A DNA stretch of 38,760 nt from CAIJMI01 sp964448085. Lineage in GTDB: Bacteria > Patescibacteriota > Microgenomatia > UBA10105 > UBA927. The stretch covers positions 1-38,760 of the forward strand of contig CAYUUX010000007.1 of assembly GCA_964448085.1 (NCBI GenBank), given 5' to 3'. Shown piece by piece: positions 33,515 to 38,760 of the stretch (positions are counted from its first letter, which is position 1; each line of letters starts with the position of its first letter). The notes beneath the pieces are model-generated. The model ran no database searches. It was not told the origin of the DNA and saw only the letters and a program-made list of their open reading frames with translations. The position numbers and the translations under genes are program-made.

Positions 33515-34627
33515 ATGAATATTTTACTTCTGAATTGGCGGGATCCATGGCATCCAAACGCTGGTGGAGCTGAAATTGTGACCATGGAACACGCAAGGGC
33601 TTGGGTAAGGGCAGGACACAGCGTCGTATGGGTAAGTGGTGGATACTATGAACAACGGAAAAAGCGGGAAATAGTCGACGGTATTACATTTCTTCGATTT
33701 GGTGGAGCGTTGACCATTCATTTAATTGTTCCTTTGTTTGTTCTTGCTGAAGGGAACAAATATGACGTTGTTGTCGATGAAGTGCATGGGATTCCTTTTT
33801 TTGCACCGCTGTTTACTCGGGTGCCAGTAATAGCATTCATTCATGAAGTAGCGGATGAAATTTGGGATTATATGTATAAATGGCCGATCGCTTCAATAGG
33901 AAAGTTGCTGGAACGTTGGGCGTTTCGATGGTATCGACGGTGTCTTATTTGGACGGATGCGCCATCAACCATTAATGAGCTGGTTGGGTTGGGTATACCA
34001 AAAAATCAGTGTTACGCAATTCCCTGCCCTATTGTTAAACAAAATATAACAAATTCCGAAAAGAAGGAAAAACAACCGACCTATATATTTGTTTCGCGTG
34101 TAGTCCGCATGAAGGGGATTGAAGAAGTTTTAAAAGCATTCTCGTTTATCATCAAAGAGCAACGAGCAGCGAATCTTTGGATTATCGGAAGCGGGAAGGC
34201 TTCATATATTCGTGAATTGAAGCGAATGGCGGAAGAATATGGAATTATCAAACACGTCGAATTTTTTGGATCGGTATCAGAGCAGGAAAAATACATACGC
34301 ATGGCACGTGCTCATTTGCTTCTTCACGGTTCTGTCAAAGAGGGATGGGGACTGGTTGTCCTTGAAGCTGCATCAGTTGGTACACCTTCTGTGGTATATA
34401 ACGTCGCAGGACTTAAGGATGTTGTCAGAGACCGCAAAACAGGTGTCGTCATAAAAACGAATTCACCACAGGATATGGCACGTGAGGCGATATTGCTTTA
34501 CCAAGATAAGAAACACTATACGCGGTTTCAGCTTGCCGGAAAGAAATGGGTCGACGGTTTTGACTGGAATATCGTGACGAAACAGAGCATGGAATTGTTA
34601 ACTAATGTTGCTCACAAAAAATTATGA
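33515..34627 (+). CDS. GT4 family glycosyltransferase (GT-B)
   Basis: This 370-residue enzyme shows WRDPWHPNAGGAEIVTME (8-25), the glycine-rich acceptor loop with GGAE at 17-20, EVHGIPFFAP (89-98), FVSRVVRMKG (192-201) and a SVSEQEK region. EGWGLVVLEAASVGTPSVVY (276-295) holds the EX7E pair E276/E284. The 'N-W-R-D-x-x-H-P-x-A-G-G-A-E' start is a recognisable GT4 subgroup common in archaea and in environmental bacterial genomes. It should act in the cytoplasm on a lipid-linked acceptor. It precedes a GT39-like gene in ATGA overlap. The sugar is not determinable. Confidence 0.92.
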   Translation: MNILLLNWRDPWHPNAGGAEIVTMEHARAWVRAGHSVVWVSGGYYEQRKKREIVDGITFLRFGGALTIHLIVPLFVLAEGNKYDVVVDEVHGIPFFAPLFTRVPVIAFIHEVADEIWDYMYKWPIASIGKLLERWAFRWYRRCLIWTDAPSTINELVGLGIPKNQCYAIPCPIVKQNITNSEKKEKQPTYIFVSRVVRMKGIEEVLKAFSFIIKEQRAANLWIIGSGKASYIRELKRMAEEYGIIKHVEFFGSVSEQEKYIRMARAHLLLHGSVKEGWGLVVLEAASVGTPSVVYNVAGLKDVVRDRKTGVVIKTNSPQDMAREAILLYQDKKHYTRFQLAGKKWVDGFDWNIVTKQSMELLTNVAHKKL

Positions 34628-35961
34628 AAAAATGGATTGTCACAAGTATCCTCATTGGCATCATTCTGGTGGGATATTGGCTTCGTCACGATCATTTCTC
34701 AGTTTGGCCGAGAGAGGGGGCGACATTTGATGAATTTGCATGGACGTTTCAGGGGTTGAGCATCTTAAATACCGGCATTCCCGTGTCGTGGTCGCCGCAC
34801 ACCGCATATACGAATGCGACAGAATATTTCAATCCGCAAGGAACACATTTCCGTTTGGTAAAACCCTACCTTGAGCATCCGCCACTTTTCGGACTTGTTG
34901 CAGGAACATTTGCGAAACTCCGTGGGGTAAATACATTCGATCAAGTTACTATTCAACGGATTCGCCCGCTCGGTTTGTTGATGGGAGTTACGTCGATTAC
35001 CGCCGTATTTTTGCTCGCAAACGCAGTGTACGGTAATATCGTCGGACTGATCGCGGCAGGAGTGTATGCAGTCATTCCGACTGTTGTAGTCGGATCACGG
35101 CTTGTCCAAAACGAGAATTTTTTCATCCCGCTATTTCTGTTTGCCCTCTATTTTGCCTATCGGTATATCGAAAGGAGCGCAAAGAATAAGAAGCTGATTA
35201 CCGCAGATCTTATCGTGTCTTCCGTGCTTTCGGGGATACTCATTCTGGCGAAGATGCCATGGGTTACGGCGACAATAGCGGTCGTTGGCATGTTTCTTAT
35301 TGCAAGGAAATGGAAGGCAGCGGGAATTGTGTTTGGGACAACTACAGTATTTTTGATCGGATGGCTCATCTACGGATACACGATGGACGCAGCTGTTTTT
35401 CCCAATCTTTGGAAGCTACAGCTTGCCCGGTATGACATGGCGTTCGATAGTCTATTTATCATGTTCCGTGATCCAATCACTGCGGACCGGCTGCTTGTTG
35501 ACGGATGGATTTACTTCGGTTGGGCAGCGATAGTCTGGCTTTGTACGAAGGATCTGAAGAAAAACTTACCGATCATTATCGGTTTCTTGGCATATCTCGC
35601 GGTATTTGTGTTTGCAATTCCCAGCGAACCGATGCACGGATGGTATCGGTATCCATTTTATCCATTTTTGGCAATCGCAATTGCCGTATTTTTCAAAGAG
35701 TATTGGAATAGGAATTATGTAGTAACCGCGATTTCCTATGTTGTGATTGGGTTATCCATGTTTGCAGGCAGCTGGGGAAGGGTATTCGGTTTTTCCTATC
35801 CGGTGTTTCGGACATATTTGGCACTCATCGCATTCAATGCACTGCCTGCAGTTTTTCCGAAGTTAGCGGATAAGAAAATATTCCGATGGACGAACCGTAT
35901 TGTGCTTGTTCTTATCATCCTTCTTTCATTTTGGACGATAATCGCGTATAACGAACAGTGA
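34624..35961 (+). CDS. GT39-like membrane glycosyltransferase
   Basis: This 445-residue polytopic protein begins with helix 1 at about 4-20, then PREGATFDEFAWTFQGLSIL (29-48, catalytic-type D36-E37) and YLEHPPLFGLVAG (82-94, with E84-H-P-P). The DE loop and E-x-P-P second loop are the PMT_2 (PF13231) pattern. LLMGVTSITAVFLLANAVYG (about 109-128) is the family helix block. About 10-11 helices are visible. Unlike the others it ends within or just after the last helix and has no soluble domain. One sampled line (35221-35280) counts 33 G/C of 60, distinctly higher than the genes at 23736-26692, so it may have a different history. Its acceptor is unknown. Confidence 0.87.
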   Translation: MKKWIVTSILIGIILVGYWLRHDHFSVWPREGATFDEFAWTFQGLSILNTGIPVSWSPHTAYTNATEYFNPQGTHFRLVKPYLEHPPLFGLVAGTFAKLRGVNTFDQVTIQRIRPLGLLMGVTSITAVFLLANAVYGNIVGLIAAGVYAVIPTVVVGSRLVQNENFFIPLFLFALYFAYRYIERSAKNKKLITADLIVSSVLSGILILAKMPWVTATIAVVGMFLIARKWKAAGIVFGTTTVFLIGWLIYGYTMDAAVFPNLWKLQLARYDMAFDSLFIMFRDPITADRLLVDGWIYFGWAAIVWLCTKDLKKNLPIIIGFLAYLAVFVFAIPSEPMHGWYRYPFYPFLAIAIAVFFKEYWNRNYVVTAISYVVIGLSMFAGSWGRVFGFSYPVFRTYLALIAFNALPAVFPKLADKKIFRWTNRIVLVLIILLSFWTIIAYNEQ

Positions 35962-35965
35962 GTAT

Positions 35966-36817
35966 ATGCATACCATCAGTTTCACTGTCGTTATCCCAAC
36001 GAAGAATTCCGAACTGCACATCAGTCGGTGTCTTCAAAGTATCCTCCGTCAGAATTATCCAAAATCATGTATAGAAGTAATTGTCAGTGATAATGAGAGT
36101 GTCGACAAAACCCTGGATATAGCGAAACGAAACGGAGTAAAAACAATCACAATCAACGGACCGGCGCCGCTTGTCTGTCAGCAACGGAATGTCGGTGCAG
36201 CGAAAGCGAAAGGGGATTATCTGTATTTTCTGGACCACGATATGGAGCTGCCGGTAAATTTTTTCCAACACGTTGCGAATCAGATACGGATGAAGCCTTT
36301 TATTGATGCGTGGCAGGTTCCCGAAATAGTTGAAGGAAAAGATATATTGTTGAGCAGAATGAAGACATTCGAAAAAATGAGTTATGGAGGAACATATATC
36401 GCTTCCGCCCGGATCATCAAACGCGAGGTTTTCAGGAAAAATGGTTTACGTTTCGAAGAATCGTTGTCGGGCGGACCGGCTGATTGGGATATGGATTTGC
36501 AACTAACGAAAGCGAAGAAGCAAATTGATTTGTTGGATACGTCCGTTATCCACCATGAAGAGGCATTGTCGATTGGTCAATCAATCCGCAAAAAAAAGAC
36601 GTATTTTGACGGAATCGAAAAATATAAGGCGAAATGGCGACGTAAAGATAGAAAATTGTATAATGAGGTGCTTATTCAGCAGCAGTTCAATCCGTGGTAC
36701 AGATTGTTCTCGGTATTTTTTACACGGAAAAACTGGTTGAATACGGTGAAACAGTTGCACATATATATAGTGTTCCTGATTTACAAAACGGCGATGGGAT
36801 TGTCATTTTTAAAATAA
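35966..36817 (+). CDS. GT2 family glycosyltransferase
   Basis: This 283-residue GT-A enzyme has FTVVIPTKNSELHI (6-19), SDNESVDKT (41-49), QQRNVGAAKAKGDYLYFLDH (72-91, with D90-H-D92 as the metal site) and GGPADWDMDLQL (169-180), where an aspartate-rich catalytic motif sits, then HHEE (196-199). The C-terminus (about 262-283) is hydrophobic enough to touch the membrane. It belongs to the broad GT2 group whose members add hexoses or deoxyhexoses to growing glycans. It is four bases after the GT39-like gene and three before the acyltransferase gene. Confidence 0.88.
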   Translation: MHTISFTVVIPTKNSELHISRCLQSILRQNYPKSCIEVIVSDNESVDKTLDIAKRNGVKTITINGPAPLVCQQRNVGAAKAKGDYLYFLDHDMELPVNFFQHVANQIRMKPFIDAWQVPEIVEGKDILLSRMKTFEKMSYGGTYIASARIIKREVFRKNGLRFEESLSGGPADWDMDLQLTKAKKQIDLLDTSVIHHEEALSIGQSIRKKKTYFDGIEKYKAKWRRKDRKLYNEVLIQQQFNPWYRLFSVFFTRKNWLNTVKQLHIYIVFLIYKTAMGLSFLK

Positions 36818-36820
36818 TTT

Positions 36821-37486
36821 ATGGATAGCAAAAAAATATATCTGTTGGGCATTGGCGGGATGGCACGCGAAGCATATCAGTTATGCAACATAGTCTATCC
36901 AAAAAGCAAAATATGCGGATTCGTTGTTGATACGGTAGCGCCGAATATTTCTTCGATTGACCATGTTCCCGTGATACGGACGGACGATTTTCTCAAATTG
37001 GATTCAAAAAAAATCAGTGTCGTTGCATCAATCGGATCGCCCGAAAAGGAAGCAATGATTAACCGGATAATTTCTGCAGGCTTTACGTTTGTGTCTGTCG
37101 TACATCCGAGTGTGATGATAGATAAAACGGTCAAAATCGGAAAAGGCGTTATTATCAATCGAGGCGTTGTTCTGACGAGAGATATAGAAATCGGCAACTA
37201 TTCGATTATTAACATCACATCGTCAATTAGTCATGGTTGTGTCATTGGCAATTATTGTCATATTTCACCGGGTGTACACATCGCAGGAGATGTGACGATC
37301 GGAGACGGTACTTGGGTGGGAATTGGGACAACGGTGATACAGAAAAGAAGGATCGGCAATAACTGTATGATCGGCGCGGGATCAGTCATTGTTGAAGATA
37401 TACCGGATAATCGTTTAGTATACGGTAATCCCGGAAGAAGAAAACGTACAATTACAAAAAAAGACTGGAAGACACTTTTACTATGA
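36821..37486 (+). CDS. PglD/NeuD-like sugar acyltransferase
   Basis: This 221-residue protein has an N-terminal Rossmann-like domain (IYLLGIGGMAREAY, glycines 10, 12 and 13) for the nucleotide sugar, then a left-handed beta-helix of hexapeptide repeats from about residue 96 (IGKGVIINRGVVLTRDIEIG). H138 in ISHGCVIGNYCHISPG is at the place of the catalytic histidine of PglD, which N-acetylates UDP-4-amino sugars. The residue after it is Gly where PglD has an acidic one. It ends with the YGNPGR motif of this family. The next gene, in ATGA overlap, is a DegT-type aminotransferase, which is the natural partner: the latter adds the amino group, this one acylates it. An O-acyl role (NeuD) is the alternative. 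Confidence 0.88.
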   Translation: MDSKKIYLLGIGGMAREAYQLCNIVYPKSKICGFVVDTVAPNISSIDHVPVIRTDDFLKLDSKKISVVASIGSPEKEAMINRIISAGFTFVSVVHPSVMIDKTVKIGKGVIINRGVVLTRDIEIGNYSIINITSSISHGCVIGNYCHISPGVHIAGDVTIGDGTWVGIGTTVIQKRRIGNNCMIGAGSVIVEDIPDNRLVYGNPGRRKRTITKKDWKTLLL

Positions 37487-38565
37487 TATTTGTAACGAAA
37501 AGCGAATTGCCGAAAATACAAGAATACGTTTCATATCTCAAAAAGATTTGGAAAAGCTCAATATTAACGAATAATGGGCCGCTCGCGCAGCAGCTCGAAA
37601 AGGAATTAAAAAGTTATCTCGATTGCGAAAATCTTGCGTTGGTAACGAATGGAACATTAGCGCTGCAACTGGCTTTTCGCGCCATGCAGTTATCGGGTGA
37701 AGTTATCACTACGCCATTTACATTCGCCGCAACCTCAACGGCGCTCATCTACGAAGGTCTGAAGCCGGTTTTTGCTGACATTGATTCTGACACATTTACC
37801 ATTTCGCCAAGTGATGTGAGGAAAAAAATTACGAAACGAACATCGGCAATTTTGGCAGTACACGTCTATGGAAATCCATGTCATATGGAAGAGTTGGCGA
37901 AAATCGCGCGCGAACATAACCTGAAACTGATCTATGATGCCGCGCATGCGTTCGGAGTTGAGTATAAAGGTAGATCCGTCATGCAATATGGTGACGTAAA
38001 CACCTTAAGCTTTCACGCAACGAAAGTGTTCAATACTATCGAAGGCGGTGCCATTATCACGAAAACCAAGAAAGCAGTAGACAGTGTGAAACTACTTCGG
38101 AATTTTGGCATCGTATCGGAAGAGGATGTGGAAATAGCCGGTATCAACGCAAAGATGAATGAGTTCCAGGCTGCTATGGGGCTTTGTAACATCAAAGCGA
38201 TCGAAGCAAAGATAAAAGCAAGGAAGTCGTTGTACGAAATATATGCGAAAGCATTTTCGGGAAATAAAAATATCCGAATGCAGAAACTGACAGCTTCGAA
38301 ATACAATTACAGTTATATGCCTGTGGTATTTCGATCGAAGACCATCAGGGATCGCGTTCATGACGAATTGGTAAAATCCGCGATAAAACCAAGGAAATAC
38401 TTCTATCCGCTAATTTCCGACTTCAAATTTATCGATCAAAAACGCGGCACATCATTGCCCGTATCGAAGAGCATCTCCGATGGAGTGCTTTGTCTGCCGT
38501 TATATTCAAGCCTCAATCATTCAATAGTAAAGAAAATAGCCCAAATCGCGCTATCTAACGCATGA
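37483..38565 (+). CDS. DegT/DnrJ/EryC1/StrS-type sugar aminotransferase (PLP)
   Basis: This 360-residue enzyme converts a keto sugar nucleotide to an amino sugar, using glutamate and PLP. It has VTNGTLALQLAFRAM (54-68), TTPFTFAATSTALIYEGLKP (76-95), FADIDSDTF (97-105), VHVYGNP (126-132), YDAAHAFGVE (151-160, D152 holding the PLP nitrogen) and SFHATKVFNTIEGG (176-189). K181 is the PLP lysine. The FHATK-x-FNT-x-EGGA form is shared with VioA/FdtB-type enzymes of dTDP-4- or 3-amino-dideoxyhexose synthesis, so that class is most likely, but the substrate cannot be fixed. It lies between two acyltransferase genes. Confidence 0.92.
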   Translation: MIFVTKSELPKIQEYVSYLKKIWKSSILTNNGPLAQQLEKELKSYLDCENLALVTNGTLALQLAFRAMQLSGEVITTPFTFAATSTALIYEGLKPVFADIDSDTFTISPSDVRKKITKRTSAILAVHVYGNPCHMEELAKIAREHNLKLIYDAAHAFGVEYKGRSVMQYGDVNTLSFHATKVFNTIEGGAIITKTKKAVDSVKLLRNFGIVSEEDVEIAGINAKMNEFQAAMGLCNIKAIEAKIKARKSLYEIYAKAFSGNKNIRMQKLTASKYNYSYMPVVFRSKTIRDRVHDELVKSAIKPRKYFYPLISDFKFIDQKRGTSLPVSKSISDGVLCLPLYSSLNHSIVKKIAQIALSNA

Positions 38566-38760
38566 TCAAAAAAATATACAACGTATGCGTTTTTTCTGTA
38601 GGGCGACTTCGTGCCGCTATTTGGAAGCTGTTTTGCAAAAGAATTGGGAAAGACGTTTTTATATTGGGTAGTTGTCAGTTATTAAGTCCTGAAGGAATAG
38701 AAATTGGTGATTATTCAGGAATTAACCATCATGTGGTTTTATCAGGTGCAGGAGGGTTGA
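38562..38760 (+). CDS. hexapeptide-repeat acyltransferase, truncated by the window end
   Basis: The gene starts in ATGA overlap with the aminotransferase. The first 66 codons read MIKKIYNVCVFSVGRLRAAI, then a basic stretch and IGKDVFILGSCQLLSPEGI, followed by EIGDYSGINHHVVLSGAGG. The last part is the start of a left-handed beta-helix, like the WbbJ/maltose O-acetyltransferase group (LbH superfamily). No stop is reached. It probably acylates a sugar of the locus; the active-site histidine is not yet in view in a recognisable repeat. Confidence 0.65.
   Translation, partial: MIKKIYNVCVFSVGRLRAAIWKLFCKRIGKDVFILGSCQLLSPEGIEIGDYSGINHHVVLSGAGGL

Noticed and set aside
1..38760. Alternative genetic code (TGA as glycine), tRNA genes, CRISPR arrays, insertion sequences
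   Set aside because: TGA ends many genes in ATGA overlaps, so it is a stop. Gaps are too short for RNA genes or arrays, and no transposase-like protein or terminal repeats were found.

Overview
This window is a densely packed envelope-glycan locus. It probably comes from a Patescibacteria / Candidate Phyla Radiation bacterium. That assignment is an inference from four things: very high coding density, a stack of divergent GT-C-type membrane proteins, a short secreted protein resembling the DUF5667 type common in those genomes, and no transport or core-metabolism genes in between. TGA is used as a stop throughout, which argues against the Gracilibacteria/Absconditabacteria code. No rRNA, tRNA, transposase, phage gene or CRISPR array was seen. 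The largest non-coding gap is about 66 bases, so there is almost no room for undetected genes.

Layout. Bases 1-52 hold the possible tail of an upstream gene. A first plus-strand block (43-4672) carries a YfhO-like protein, a GT2 glycosyltransferase and a membrane protein of a group I call here the 'DQ family'. Two minus-strand genes (7855 down to 4675) encode another DQ-family protein and a GT39-like protein. A plus-strand YfhO-like gene (7922-10222) and a minus-strand one (12640 to 10223) converge with no base between their stop codons. From about 12703 to the right edge (38760), every gene is on the plus strand, with gaps of 45 bases or less; 12 of the 21 junctions are four-base ATGA stop/start overlaps. 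This looks like one very long operon of 22 genes.

Content. There are 17 polytopic membrane proteins of GT-C type or resembling it: three YfhO-like, two of the PF10131 (6-pyruvoyl-tetrahydropterin-synthase-related) membrane type, five of the DQ family, five of the ArnT/PMT (GT39) type, one MptB/PIG-M-like, and one I cannot place. They are joined by five GT2 and two GT4 cytoplasmic glycosyltransferases, one MOP-superfamily flippase, one secreted helical protein, a PglD/NeuD-like acyltransferase, a DegT-type PLP aminotransferase, and a second hexapeptide-repeat acyltransferase cut by the window end.

How they may work together (inference). The GT2 enzymes resembling dolichol-phosphate mannose/glucose synthases would load sugars on a polyprenyl phosphate. 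The GT4 and other GT2 enzymes would build a lipid-linked oligosaccharide, which the flippase would move outward. The GT-C proteins would then transfer sugars from polyprenyl carriers on the outer face of the membrane to glycans, proteins or teichoic-acid-like polymers. The aminotransferase and acyltransferases at the right end would supply an N-acylated amino-deoxy sugar. The paralogous membrane genes, including a repeated DQ-family plus PF10131 gene pair, suggest growth by duplication and divergence. Shared features across families include a C-terminal PGW...DG module and a four-cysteine tail. The divergent promoters place the -10 box only about 7-9 bases from three of the start codons, as expected for leaderless mRNAs.
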